Below, piece after piece: positions 18,816-31,352 of a stretch of DNA of 60,798 nucleotides. Numbering within the stretch: position 1 is the stretch's first letter; the number at the start of each line of letters is the position of its first letter. The notes below the pieces were generated by a model. It was given only the letters and a program-made list of their open reading frames with translations, was not told the DNA's origin and searched no databases. Source of the stretch: Zygnema cylindricum. Lineage: Eukaryota; Streptophyta; Zygnematophyceae; Zygnematales; Zygnemataceae. The stretch spans positions 1 through 60,798 of the forward strand of contig JBBHKE010002215.1 in assembly GCA_037447655.1 (NCBI GenBank). Reading direction: 5' to 3'. The position numbers and the translations under genes were made by a program.

Positions 18816-21800
18816 CTAGTCAATCTTTAATTTCAGACCACACTTCTCCCAGCAGAAAATTAGCTTAAGGGAAGGCACAGGTTTGGTCATCATATCTGCT
18901 ACCATCTCACTATCTGGCCTGTACTCTAAACTGATTATTTTGTTTTCTACTTTTTCTCTAACAAAGCTGAGTCTGATGTCCATGTGTTTGGCTTTAAAAT
19001 GATGTTTAGGATTGGCAGAAATAGCGATTGCTGCCTGATTATCACAAAATATTTTCTGCAAACCACTCTTAAGGTGACCAAGCTCACCAAGCAAAGACTT
19101 GACCCACATCAATTCTTTTACAGCAGAGCAAGAGGCCATATACTCAGCCTCCATGGTGGACTGAGCAATAACCTTTTGCTGTTTGCTACTCCAACAGCAA
19201 GCCCCATCACCCACATATAATACATATCCAGAAGTGCAACTCCTCATCGGAGCATCACCATAATTGGCATCACTCCAAGTGGTGATGTCAGTATTCTCCC
19301 CACCCAAATGCAACCATAGATCCCTAGTTCCTATCAAGTATCTAAGGACTCTCTTAGCTGCCTCCCAATCCTTCTTAGTGGGAGCATTTAGACTTCTACT
19401 CAGCACTCCTACAGCTGCAGCTAAATCCGGCCGGGTACAATTCATAAAATAGATTAGACTTCCCACTACTTGCCTGTAAGGAATAGTCTGCATGAACTTC
19501 TGTTCATCAGGAGATAATACCTCGTCTAAGACTATGACTCCTTCTTCCTCACTCCCCTCACTTCCCTTCTTTAACTCCATTGGAGTTGTACAACTATTAG
19601 CTTTATCCATTTGAAATTTTTCAAGCATGTTCCCTATTGCTTCCTTTTGAGTCAATCTTATAATTTTCCTTTTCCTGTCTCTCTCTACTTGAATTCCCAA
19701 AATATATCTTGCTTCTCCCATATCCTTCATTTCAAATCTCCCCTTAAGATCGGTTTTCAGTTTGTTAATTTTTTCCATTGATTTACTTAAAACAAGCAAA
19801 TCATCAACATAAATTGCAATAAATATAAGACCTTCCTCATCTTCGAAAACATAGATTGAGTGATCTGAGCTGATCCGAATATATCCCAGACCGGTAAGAA
19901 ACTCATCAAGCTTCTTATTCCATTGTCGAGGTGCCTGTTTCAAACCATAAAGAGATTTAATCAGCCGGCATACCTTACTCTCCTCTCCTTCCTCCACAAA
20001 ACCTTCGGGTTGTCACATGAAGATCTCCTCTTCCAATTCTCCATGCAAAAAGGCTGTCTTGATGTCCATCTGATGCACTTCCATGTCTTCCGCCGCTGCT
20101 AAACTGAGAAGTATGCGGACGGAGGGAAATCTGACCACCGGGGCAAAGGTTTCCTCGTAGTCAATTCCTTCCTTTTGTGTAAATCCCTTTGCCACTAATC
20201 TAGCCTTGTAGCGCTCGATTGTGTTATCTGGGTTCAGTTTTAGTTTGAAAACCCACTTACAACCGATTGGTTTTCGGTTAGGTGGACAGTCCACCAGCTC
20301 CCAAGTATCGCCTGCCATGATTGAAGCCATCTCCTCATTGATGGCTGTCTTCCATCGGTTTCTTTCCGGACAAGTCATCGCCTCTCCATAAGTTTGAGGT
20401 TTATCTTGATGAGATAGTTTAGTTACCTTGTTAATAACCTGTTTTTCTTACAGTCTTTTGCTACTTCTCCTCCCCCCCTCAAAATCTGAGGTCGGAATAG
20501 ATGGTTCTCGTGGATTCTTTCGAACAAACTCGACTTCTCCCCTATCCCTTGATTCCGAATCAATTTCCACCACGTCTTCCGCTTCGAGTAGAGTTGTCAC
20601 TGGAGTTTCCACAGCCGGGTCCTTTTCGGTCTGATTTGTACCTGCAAGAATGTCATCTTCTCTAAAACCTGGGTAGTTAGGAAGCTCAAAGTCATCGGAA
20701 TTTTCTGACTCAAATCTGATTTTTACTGACTTCGTATATTTGAAGGGATCCACAGACTTTCCTTCATCCATAACTACTAGATGCTTTACTAAGATTATAT
20801 CTTCCCTTTTTAGATCATAAACTCTATATCCTTTAACATCTTCATCATATCCTAATAAGTATCCCGGTTTTCCTTTAGGATCTAGCTTCCAATTGGACCG
20901 ATCAGTATCTAGACTGAACACTTGACTGCCGAAAACCTTTAAGTGAGATATGTCTGGTTTCCGGCCTGTCCATCTCTCATAAGGTGTTTGATCTTTTATA
21001 GCTGAAGTAAGAACTCTATTCTTGAGGTAATTAGCACAGTTCATAGCTTCTGCCCAAAACCTCTTTCCTATCTTTTTATCTGTCAACATACTTCTAGCAC
21101 TATCACTTAGTGTTCTATTTAACCTTTCAGCTACCCCATTCTGTTTCGGATTTTCTGGAACTATCTTTTGGTGTTGAACCCCATCTTCCCTCAGAAAATC
21201 CTCAAACTGGTTAGAAGTATACTCTCCACCATTGTCACTCCTTACTCTCTTGATTGGAGTTTCATGGAGTTTTTCGCTCCATGCTTTATATTGTCTAAAG
21301 CAATCCTTAGCTTCGGACTTGTTTTTCAAAAAATATACCCGGGAATACCGAGACCAATCATCAGTTATAGTCATCATAAATCTCTTCCCCCCCGGTGAGG
21401 GCACTTTAGCCGGTCCCCAAATATCTGTGTGTACTAGATCTAGAATTTTTTCTCCCTTATAGGTGGCTGATTTAGGAAAGGGTAATCTGTGTGCTTTACC
21501 TTGAGCACATCCACTACAATCACTTATATCATCACTCTCACTGAACTGAATCCCTTCCACCACTCCCATCTTTTTCATCTCTCTTAACTTATCTAGATTC
21601 ACATGCCCAAGCCTCTTATGCCACATCATAATATCATGAACACCAGCGTAATAAAGTTTTTTCTTTTCATTACTTAAGATCAGCCTAAACATCCCATGGC
21701 TACCTTTCTCAGCAATGAAATAGACATCATCCTCAAAACTAGCAGTAAAGACTCCTTCCCTAGTGCTAGTAAAAAAACCCTTATCATCCAATACTGATGT

Positions 21801-22373
21801 GGAGATAAGATTTTTGTTCAGCTCCGGAATAAACAATACATCGGAGAATGTTAATATGGATGCCTTTCCTTCTACTAACACTTTCAGATCTACCGATCCT
21901 ACAAGAGTAGTGGTGACTATCCTCCCATCCCCGTACTCTATCTCTACGGTGGGAATCTTTCTTATCTTAGTGAACAGGTGCCTATCCTTACACATGTGCA
22001 TGGAGGCACCTGAATCTATGATCCAGCCTGCTTCACCTTTCAATCCACCGTAAGCACATTTCTGCCTTCGTGGAATTTCGACCTCATTTTTCGCCTCCAA
22101 CTCCTCATCCAAAAGGAGCTCATCGTCCTCGTCCTCGGATTCCGCCTCAAGTACCTGTGTGACAAGGGCCTTTTTCTTTCCTCTCGGGGTACCACCGGTC
22201 TGCCCCTCCTTTAACCGAAGCTCGGTTAGCTTAGTGCCCTCTGCCATATAGTGCCCCGGTTTCTTACAAAAATGACATAAACCTTTGGGAGCCCTTGGTT
22301 CGAATTCGTCGGCCTGTTTTTTTTGCTCCCTACCCCCATAGTTTCCGACCGGTTTTCGGGAATCCCTGTTCCT
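18816..22373 (-). pseudogene. pol: Copia A2 Pol with two nonsense mutations
   Basis: This is the same domain set as A1: DSG protease, HHCC and DDE integrase (VHTDIWGP, RSDNGGEY, NGVAERLNRT), RT with YVDDLLVL, and RNase H with TWSDANYGD and CDNQAAIA. The frame is continuous except for TAA at 20448-20450 (Gln codon in A1) and TGA at 20013-20015 (Arg CGA in A1). In the zinc knuckle the last Cys is Gly (HYMAEG). Otherwise it is almost identical to A1 Pol. Both stops are C-to-T type changes, one in a CpG, which fits decay of methylated DNA. No frameshift is seen. Confidence 0.93.
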
Positions 22374-23174
22374 CTAATCAGTGGCTGTTGCCAAGGCTTG
22401 GCCACTCTTTCCTCCCCTTCGGATCTCGATTGTATTCTCTTGAACTAGAATCATCCCTACCACTGAGTTCCATATCCACCTTGAGTCAGGCAAGTCCTGC
22501 ACACGGTAAACTATGTTCACGAACTCATCAGGTAACTTCATCAGTAAACAGTTAACCTTTTCTTTTTCACTAAAATCTTTTCCCGCACTGTGTAGCTCCA
22601 TGAAGAGTGTAGCAAGCTCATTGCAAAAATCCAACATATTTCCCCCTTTATATACATACTCCTTAACTTTCTGATCAGCCAACTGTTGTTGCTGAATCGT
22701 ACCACTTCGGTACATCTCTATGAGAGCCATCCAAAGATCGGATGCCCTTTCTACCTGCAAATGAGGACATGCAAGTCCTTGAGTGAGATGGCGTAGGATG
22801 AAGTGCTTTGCCGCCATATTGTTGAAGTCCCAGGTTTCAGTATCATTCTCCTCGTTCCTCGGAATAGGTGACATGAACGTCGAACCAGTTGCTATTGGTG
22901 TGGTCGTCTCCTTCTCCTTTCCTTTGTCTACCACCTCTCCTTCTTTTGTTTCCTCCGTTGAAGGTGGATCCTCTTTCCTGGTGAATCTGGTTCCTCCAAA
23001 CCCTGGAGGAATTCCAAGACTTGATGGACGCCCCAATCGTCCACTCACTATCCCCCAAAACCTTTTTTCGCATAGAGCTCCTATCATCATACTTTCCCAG
23101 TATATGAAGCCAGTTCCATTAAAGATTGGTACCCTAGAGGGTGGGCCCATAACCTGTAACTCTGAGACCTCCAT
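22374..23174 (-). pseudogene. gag: Copia A2 Gag, truncated by a nonsense mutation
   Basis: It starts with the ATG at 23174, inside the 5' LTR, and reads MEVSELQVMGPPSR across the primer site. The UBN2-type Gag core is intact (FILRHLTQG, DLWMALIEMY, KLPDEFVNIVY). TAG at 22374-22376 replaces a Trp codon (TDW in A1). Beyond it the same frame continues through the zinc knuckle into Pol, showing that the ancestral element had one fused gag-pol frame. Confidence 0.92.
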
Positions 23175-24201
23175 AAGTCCTCAGAGTGGACAGCTTCCAA
23201 GAAGCCTCTAGGATAATCCTGACCCCTTTGTGTTTAAGCAAAAATAACTGCCACCCTGGCAGACAAAAACGCTGACCAACTTCACCCCTGTGAAGACAAG
23301 ACTCCCCTGAGTCGATAGCAAAAAGAATCTCTGAATTTTCTCCCCTGAGCAGTTAGGTATGGAGGGTCAAAGTTGACCTTTTGTACAGAAGCTCTCTGGG
23401 AGAGAGGGTCCTATCTTCTAATTTTTCTAAGTCCTATCCCTCTCACAGACTCTATCTACTGATGTACGGAACCAATCAGATTTCAGTTCCGTACGTAAAA
23501 GTTCAACTGCCGGTGTACTTTATATACGGATATTGTACGATATGGCCTAAATGTCCACACGTGGAGTATCCGGATTCGCTCCTTAAATCCTCGGAGATGC
23601 CGCGCTCCAATGTTACATCGCCACGTGTCATCCGATGTGGCGCTGCCCACAAACCGCCGAATTCTCCTTCCGCGATCTCGGCGCAATTTCCGGCCGTCCG
23701 ATTAAACTCGTTTTTGATCGTAGCCGTAATAAATACATGCGCGGTATTTGTTTCGCTTCCGAAATCAATGCGCGGTATTGATTTCATATCCGTACCGCAA
23801 TTCGTACTTTTACAATTCCATATCTATGTGTCCCGTAAATAGTTATAGTTAAATGAATTATTCTACGTGTACCTGTATAAATAATTATCGTACTATATAC
23901 TACGCATCAGTACCTCTAGACTTAACGGCTAAGGCTACCGGCTATCTCGTAGCTGTCGGCCGGCAGGTACCAGGATCAAATCCTGCCGCCGGCATACACC
24001 TTTTAGTAATTAATCCGTAGACTAATATAAATTTCCCGTAAACCTGAGGATAGCTTAGGTAGCCATGGCTCTAGCTTCCTCTCCAATTTCTCAGTGACTG
24101 CGACAAGTTTGAGAGTTGGAGAGAGAAGTTAGAGGTAGACTGCCTCGGCTTCTTTGTTTCTATTTAGACCTAGAAAATACTTAAAACCATTAATTCCTAC
24201 A
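23155..24201 (-). repeat. 5' LTR of copia A2
   Basis: 1047 bp, colinear with the 3' LTR of A2. It starts after the primer site (reverse complement at 23140-23154) and ends CCTACA before CGATT. Confidence 0.95.
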
Positions 24202-24714
24202 CGATTAAATTCGGATTTAATCGTAGCCGTAATAAACACATGCGTGGTATTCGTTTCACTTACGAAATAAATGCGCGGTATTGATTTCTTGTCCGAACCG
24301 TAATCCGTACTATATATATTACCAGATCTATGTATCGCGTAATCTATTACAGTTAAATGATTTATCGTACGTATACATATTTAAATGAATATCAAACTAT
24401 ATACTACATAATACTAGTCCTAGACTTAACGGCTAAGGCTACCGCCTTTTGAATGTCTGCCAGCCGGTAGGTACAAGGATCAAATCCTGTGGCCGACATA
24501 TTCTTTTATATAAATAAACCCCTATCTAATATAAATTTCACGTAAACCTCTGGAAAGCCTAGGTAGCCATGGCACTAGCTCCCTCTCCAATTTCTCAGTG
24601 ACTGCGACAAGTTTGAGAGTTTGGAGAAAGAAGTTAGAGGTAGACTGCCTCGGCTTCTTTCTATATTTCTATTTTGACCTAGAAAATACTAAAAATGAAC
24701 CATTAATTTCTACA
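24202..24714 (-). repeat. 3' LTR of copia A3, part 2 (U3 side)
   Basis: It continues the LTR interrupted at 17755, starting with the second CGATT. It carries a degraded box-B-like hairpin near 24458-24500 and ends CTACA next to the A3 purine tract (CTCCCCTTATTTTC). Confidence 0.9.
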
Positions 24715-24727
24715 CTCCCCTTATTTT

Positions 24728-27700
24728 CTAGTCAATCTTTAATTTCAGACCGCACTTCTCCCTGCAGAAAATTAGCTTAAGGGAAGACACAGGTTTGGTC
24801 ATCATATCTGCTACCATCTCACTATCTCGTTTGTACTCTAAACTGATTATTGTGTTTTCTACTTTCTCTCTAACAAATCTGAGTTTGATGTCCATGTGTT
24901 TGGCTTTAAAATGATGTTTAGGATTGGCAGAAATAGCGATTGGTGCCTGATTATCACAAAAAAAATTATGCACACCACTCTTAAGGTGACCAAACTTGCC
25001 AAGCAAAGACTTGACCCACATCAATTCTTTTACAGCAGAGCAAGAGGCCATATACTCAGCCTCCATGGTGGACTGAGCAATAACCTTTTGCTGTTTGCTA
25101 CTTCAACAGCAAGCCCCATCACCCACATATAATACATATCCAGAAGTGCATCTCCTCATCAGAGCATCACCCTAATAGGCATCACTCGAAGTAGTGATGT
25201 CAGTATTCTCCCCACCCAAATGCAACCATAGATCCCTAGTTCCTACCAAATATCTAAGGACTCTCTTAGCTGCCTCCCAATCCTTCTTAGTGGGAGCATT
25301 TAGATTTCTACTCAGCACTCCTACAGCTGCAGCTAAATCCAGCCGGGTACAATTCATAAAATAGATTAGACTTCCCACTATTTGCCTGTAAAGAATAGTC
25401 TGCATGAACTTCTGTTCATCAGGAGATAATTCCTCGTCTAAGACTATGACTCCTTCTTCCTCACTCCCCTCACTTCCCTTCTTCAACTCCATTGGAGTTG
25501 TACAACTATTAGCTTTATCCTTTGAAATTTTTCAAGCATGTTCCCTATTGCTTCCTTTTGAGTCAGTCTTATAATTTTCCTTTTTTGGTCTCTCTCCACT
25601 TGAATTCCCAAAATATATTTTGCTTCTCCCATATCCTTCATTTCAAATCTCCCCTTAAGATCGGTTTTCAGTTTATTAATTTTTTCCATTGTTTTACTTA
25701 AAACAAGCAAATCATCAACATAAATTGCAATAAATATAAAACCTTCCTCATCTTCGAAAACATAGATTGAGTGATCTGAGCTGATCCAAATATATCCCAG
25801 ACCGGTAAGAAACTCATCAAGCTTCTTATTCCATTGTCGAGGCGCCTGTTTCAAACCATAAAGAGATTTAATCAGCCGGCATACCTTACTCTCCTCTCTT
25901 TCCTCCACAAAACCTTCGGGTTGTCGCATGAAAGTCTCCTCTTCCAATTCTGCATGCAAAAAGGTTGTCTTGATGTCCATTTGGTGCACTCCCATGTCTT
26001 CCGTTGCTGCTAAACTGAGAAGTATGCGGACGGAGGGAAATCTGACCACCGGGGCAAAGGTTTCCTCGTAGTCAATTCCCTCTTTTTATGTAAATCCCTT
26101 TGCCACTAATCTGGCCTTGTAGTGCTCGATTGTGTTATCTGGGTTCATTTTAATTTGAAAACCCACTTACAACCGATTGGTTTTCAGTTAGGTGGACAAT
26201 CCACCAGCTCCCAAGTATCGGCTGCCATGATTGAGGCCATCTCCTCATTGATGGCTGTCTTCCACCGGTTTCTTTCTGGACAAGTCATAGCCTCTCCATA
26301 AGTTTGAGGTTCATCTTAATGAGATAGTTTAGTTACCTTGTTATTAACCTTTTTTTCTTGCAGTCTTTTGCTACTTCTCCTCCCCCCCTCAAAATCTGAG
26401 GCCGGAATAGATGGTTCTCGTGGATTCTTTCGAACAAACTCGGCTTCTCCCCTATCCCTTAATTCCGAATCAATTTCCACCACGTCTTCCGCTTCGGGTA
26501 GAGTTGTCACTGGAGTTTCCACAACCGAGTTCTTTTCGGTCTGATTTGTACCTGCAAGAATGTCATCTTCTCTAAAACCTGGATAGTTAGGAAGCTCAAA
26601 GTCATCGGAATTTTCTGACTCAAATCTGATTTTTACTGACTTCGTATATTTGAAGGGATCCACATACTTTCTTTCATCCATAACTACTAGATACTTTACT
26701 CAGATTATATCTTCCTTTTTTAGATCATAAACTCTATATCCTTTAACATCCTCATCATATCCTAATAAGTATCCCGGTTTTCCTTTAGGATCTAGCTTCC
26801 AATTGGACCGATCAGTATCTAGACTGAATACTTGACTGCCGAAAACCTTTAAGTGAGATATGTCTGGTTTCCTGCCTGTCTATCTCTCATAAGGTGTTTG
26901 ATTTTTTATAGCTGAAGTAAGAACTATATTTTTGAGGTAATTAGCACATTTCATTGCTTCTGCCCAAAACCTTTTTCCTATCTTCTTATCTGACAACATA
27001 CTTTTAGCACTATCACTTAGTGTTCTATTTAACCTTTCAGCTACCCCATTCTGTTCCGGGTTTTCTGGGACTGTCTTTTGGTGTTGGACCCCATCTTCCC
27101 TCAGAAAATCCTCAAACTGGTTAGAAGTATACTCTCCACCATTGTCACTCCGTATTCTCTTGATTGGAGTTTCATGGAGTTTTTGGCTCCATGCTTTATA
27201 TTGTCTAAAAGAATCCTGAGCTTCAGACTTGTTTTTCAAAAAATACACTCGGGAATACCGAGACCTATCATCAGTGATGATCATCATAAATCTCTTCTCC
27301 CCCGGTGAGGGCACTCTAGCCGGTCCCCAAATATCTGTGTGTACTAGATCTAGAATTTTTTCTCCCTTATAGGTGGTTGTTTTAGGAAAAGGTTATCTGT
27401 GTGTTTAACCTTGAGCACATCCACTACAATCACTTATATTATCATTCTCACTGAACTTAATCCCTTCCACCACTCCCATCTTTTTCATTTCTCTTAACTT
27501 GTCTAGATTCACATGCCCAAGCCTCTTATGCCACATCATATTATCATGAACACCAGCATAATAAAGTTTCTTCTTTTCATTACTTCAAACCAGCCTAAAC
27601 ATCCCATGGCTACCTTTCTCAGCAATGAAATAGACATCCTCCTCAAAACTAGCAGTAAAGACTCCTTCCCTACTGCTAATAAAAAAACCCTTATCATCTA

Positions 27701-28160
27701 ATACGGATGTAGAGATGAGGTTTTTGTTCAGCTTCGGAATAAACAATACATCGGAGAATGTTACTATGGATGTCTTTCCTTCTACTAACACTTTCAGATC
27801 TACCGATCCTACAAGAGTAGTGGTGACTATCCTCCCATCCCCGTACTCTATCTCTACGGTGGGAATATTTCTTATCTTAGTGAACAGGTGCCTATCCTTA
27901 CACATAAGCATGGAGGCACCTGAATCTACAATCCAGCCTGCTTAACCTTTCAATCCACTGTAAGCACATTTCTGCCTTCGTGGAATTTCGACCTCGTTTT
28001 TCGCCTCCAACTCCTCATCCAAAAGGAGCTCATCGTCCTCGTCCTCGGATTTCGCCTCATGTACCTGTGTCACAAGGGCCTTTTTCTTTCCTCTCGGGGT
28101 ACTACCGGTCTTCCCCTCCTTTAACCGAAGCTTGGTTAGCTTAGTGCACACTGCCATATA
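24728..28160 (-). pseudogene. pol: Copia A3 Pol, many stops and frameshifts
   Basis: Fragments of all four domains can be followed from right to left. The protease and pre-integrase segment lies at 27585-28157, where the protease has lost context to a stop near 27942. The integrase core is at 26880-27314 (RSDNGGEY, NGVAERLNRT). The acidic linker is at 26316-26681, RT at 25483-26049 (YVDDLLVLS) and RNase H at 24728-25492. At least seven frame breaks separate them. The WSDA motif of RNase H reads SSDAY followed by a stop. This is clearly a dead copy. Confidence 0.9.
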
Positions 28161-28172
28161 GTGCCCAGGTTT

Positions 28173-29083
28173 CTAACAAAAATGACATAAACCTTTGGGA
28201 GCCCTTGGTGCAAACTCGTCGGTCTGATTTTTCTGCTCCCTCCCCCCATAGTTTCCGACTAGTTTTCGAGAATCCTTGTTCCTCCAATCAGTCGCAGTTG
28301 CCAAGGCTTGGCCACTCTTTCCTCCCCTTCGGATCTCAATCGTATTCTCCCGAACGAGAATCATCCCTACCACTGAGTTCCATTTCCACCTTGAGTCCGG
28401 CAAGTCCTACACACGGTTGACTATGTTTTCGAACTCATCGGGTAACTTCATTAGTAAACAGTTAACCTTTTCCTTTTCACTAAAATCTTTTCCCGCACTC
28501 TCTAGCTCTATAAAAAGTGTAGCAAGCTCATTACAAAAATCCAACATTTTGCCCCCTTTGTATACATACTCCTTAACTTTCTGATCAGCCAACTGTTGTT
28601 GCTGAATCGTACCACTTTGGTACATCTCCATGAGAGCCATCCAAAGATCAGATGCCCTTTCTACCTGCAAATGGGGACATGCAAGTCCTTGAGTGAGATG
28701 GCGTAGGATGAAGTGCTTTGCCGGCATATTGTTGAAGTCCTAGGTTTCAATATCATTCTCCTAGTTCCTCGGAATAGGTGACATGAATGTCGAACCATTT
28801 GCTTTTGGTGTGGTCTCCTCTTTCTCCTTTCCTTTCTCCACCACCTCTCCTTCTTTTGTTTCCTCCGTTGAAGGTGGATCCTCTTTTCTAGTGAATCTGG
28901 TTCCTCCAAACCCTGGAGGAATTCCAAGACTTGATGGACGCCCCAACCGTCCACTCACTATCCCCCAAAACCTTTTTTCGCATAGAGCTCCTATCATCAT
29001 ACTTTCCCAGTATATGAAGCCAATTCCATTAAAGATTGGTACCTTAGAGGGTGGGCACATAACCTAAAACTGTGGGACCTCGA
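28173..29083 (-). pseudogene. gag: Copia A3 Gag, broken
   Basis: The reading PPSKVPIFNGIGF follows a primer site with one mismatch. The start codon in the LTR reads ATCGAGG instead of ATGGAGG (CCTCGAT at 29077-29083 on the plus strand). Fragments at 28761-29060, 28407-28727 and 28173-28403 cover the UBN2-like core (FILRHLTQG, KLPDEFENIVNRV). At least three stops or shifts are present. Confidence 0.85.
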
Positions 29084-30121
29084 TAAGTCCTCAGAGTGGA
29101 CAGCTTCCAAGAAGCCTCTAGGATAACTCTGACCCCTTTGTGTTTCAGCGAAAACAACTGCCTCCCTGGCATACAAAAACTTTGACTACCTGCACCTCTG
29201 TGAAGGCAAGACTCCCTTGAGTCTATAGCAAAAAGAATCTCTGGATTTTCTCCCATGAGCAGTAAGTTATGGAGGGTCAAAGTTGACCTTTTGTACAGAA
29301 GCTCTGTGGGAGAGAGGGTCTTATCTCCTAATTTTTCTAAGTCCTATCTCTCTCACAGACTCTATCTACTGATGTACGGAACCAATCAGAATTGAGTTCC
29401 GTACGCAAAAGTACAGCTGTCGGTGTACTTTATGTACGAACATTGTACGACATGGCCTAAATTTCGACACATGTCATATCCGGATTCGGTGCCATAATCT
29501 CCGGAGATTCCACGATCCAACGTAATTTTGCCACGTGTCATCCGATGTGGCGATGGCCAGAAACCGCCGAAATCTTCTTCCGCGATCTCGGCGCTAATTC
29601 CGGCCGTCCGATTAAATTCGGATTTAATCGTGACCGTAATAAATACATGCGCGGTATTTGTTTCACTTACGAAACAAATGCGCGGTATTGATTTCTTGTT
29701 CGTACCGTAATCCGTGCTATATATATTACCGGATCTATGTATCCCGTAATCTATTACAGTTAAATGATTTATCGTACGTATACATATTTAAATGAATATC
29801 AAACTATATACTACGTAATACAAGTCCTAGACTTAACGGCTAAGGCTATCGGCTATTGAATGTATGCCGGCCGGTAGGTACAAGGATCAAATCTTGTGGC
29901 CAGCATATTCTTTTATATAAATAAACCCCTATCTAATATAAATTTCCCGTAAACCTCTGGATAGCCAAGTTAGCCATGGCTCTAGCTCCCTCTCCAATTT
30001 CTCAGTGACTGCGACAAGTTTGAGAGTTTGGAGAGCGAAGTTAGAGGTAGACTGCCTCGACCTCTTTCTATATTTCTATTTAGACCTAGAAAATACTTAA
30101 AATGGACCATTAATTTCTACA
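29065..30121 (-). repeat. 5' LTR of copia A3
   Basis: 1057 bp from the primer site boundary (29065, reading TA instead of TG) to CTACA at 30121, followed by TAATA. It includes a box-B-like hairpin near 29866-29908 with one mismatch. It is clearly more diverged from the A3 3' LTR than are the LTR pairs of A1 and A2. Confidence 0.92.
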
Positions 30122-31352
30122 TAATACATGTTGTCGTCTTATGCTCTTCCACCCACGGCCAAGCCAAAAAACGTCATCTTTAAACTTTTCTTTAAAATAT
30201 AGGGTCGAGTGTTTCAAAACAAAGTATTTTTCAGAAACAGATAGGAACAGGTATTTGCACGTGTAATTTTTTTTACAAAAATTTCAAACGAATTCAAGCG
30301 ACGGTGAAAGGTACACTATTCGTTATGTTTTGTCAATTTGCGTCTATCAAAGTACACAATTTGTTGTGTTTTGTCGCTATTCGTTTGGTTCGGCCTTTTC
30401 CATTCCAAGGGTCTGAAAACTCCGATCGGAACTGGCGAAATCGTGAAAAATCTTTGAGGGAGCCCCATCAAGTCGCACACGCCGCCTCTCTCACGCAGCC
30501 TCGCATTCTCGCGACGTCCAAAGCCATTTTTTTACAATTTGGTGCGTCATCACAGATTATACACTGTCGACAGTCGTCACGGGCATTGTCGACGTATACA
30601 ATCTTCACGCCCTTAAATGACAACTTCGTTCGGTACACATAGAGATACCGGAAATCTAGGTCCGTCGGATCTGTGCTAAAAAACAAAGAAAATTCTCTAA
30701 GTTTGAGGTACATAGAGACGCACCCTTAGGGCGTGTCCCCGTGTGTTCAAGTAAGGGTTTTTTGCCGTCATTTACACAGAAAATGGGACTTCCTACTTGA
30801 AAATATTACGCCGTACGAAAAATGAGCAAAAACTCAAATACATTTTGCGTCATCTTGGAACTTGAAAGGTACGGCGATTTGGCAATACTATCATCGCGAC
30901 CTTCTTCCAGCTCATCTTCACACTTGCACTGGAATCAAATAACGACCTGCTTTTAATCAAAATACTACCCTTTTGACGAATAGAATGCCTGGGTTGCACG
31001 TGTCAAAAATTTTCATTTGTTCTTTTGCAGTTGGGAGAATATACGAAAAAAAAATTGTTTGTCCATTTGCTTATGTTGTACATTTGTGGGCGTCTACAAA
31101 TGTCATTTTGTAGACGTAGGCGATTGTTTATGTAGTTCACGTGTGAGCGTCAACAAGTGACAGTTGGCGTCGACAATTGTCCCAGTATGTCAGGAGCTCT
31201 TTGCGGCGTACAAATGTCCGCATGTTGTTCCGAGATCGTTGGTTTCTAAAAATGTCAGCAGTTTGTTGGCGTCTACAGGTGTCGCAAGTATTAGCGACGT
31301 GTATAACTGCTATATATTTAAAATAATGAACGTGCAAGTAACGGTTGACATA

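Larger units (their letters stand above)
17756..24201 (-). mobile_element. Ty1/copia retrotransposon A2 (young copy) nested in A3
   Basis: A 6446-bp element with CGATT duplications at 17751-17755 and 24202-24206. Its LTRs (17756-18802 and 23155-24201, 1047 bp each) differ at roughly ten positions, so it is recent. It sits in the 3' LTR of A3. The coding region is very similar to that of A1 throughout, but the U3 part of its LTR differs strongly from A1. Three nonsense mutations break an otherwise single gag-pol frame. Confidence 0.96.
17207..30121 (-). mobile_element. Ty1/copia retrotransposon A3 (older copy), interrupted by A2
   Basis: Target duplications TAATA flank it (17202-17206 and 30122-30126). 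Its 3' LTR is split: 17207-17755 and 24202-24714, with A2 inserted between. The internal part is 24715-29064 and the 5' LTR is 29065-30121. Without A2 it is about 6.46 kb. It lies inside TIR element H2. Coding regions carry many stops and frameshifts, so it is older than A1 and A2. Confidence 0.93.
17059..30725. mobile_element. TIR element H2, nested in H1 and split by copia A3
   Basis: The left end GGGTGCGTCTCTGTGTG (17059) pairs with the right end, whose reverse complement is GGGTGCGTCTCTATGTA (ending 30725). The CTCT variant is unique to this pair. TTA flanks lie at 17056-17058 and 30726-30728. Without copia A3 the element is about 750 bp. It has no coding capacity. It inserted at a TTA near the right end of H1. 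Confidence 0.75.
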
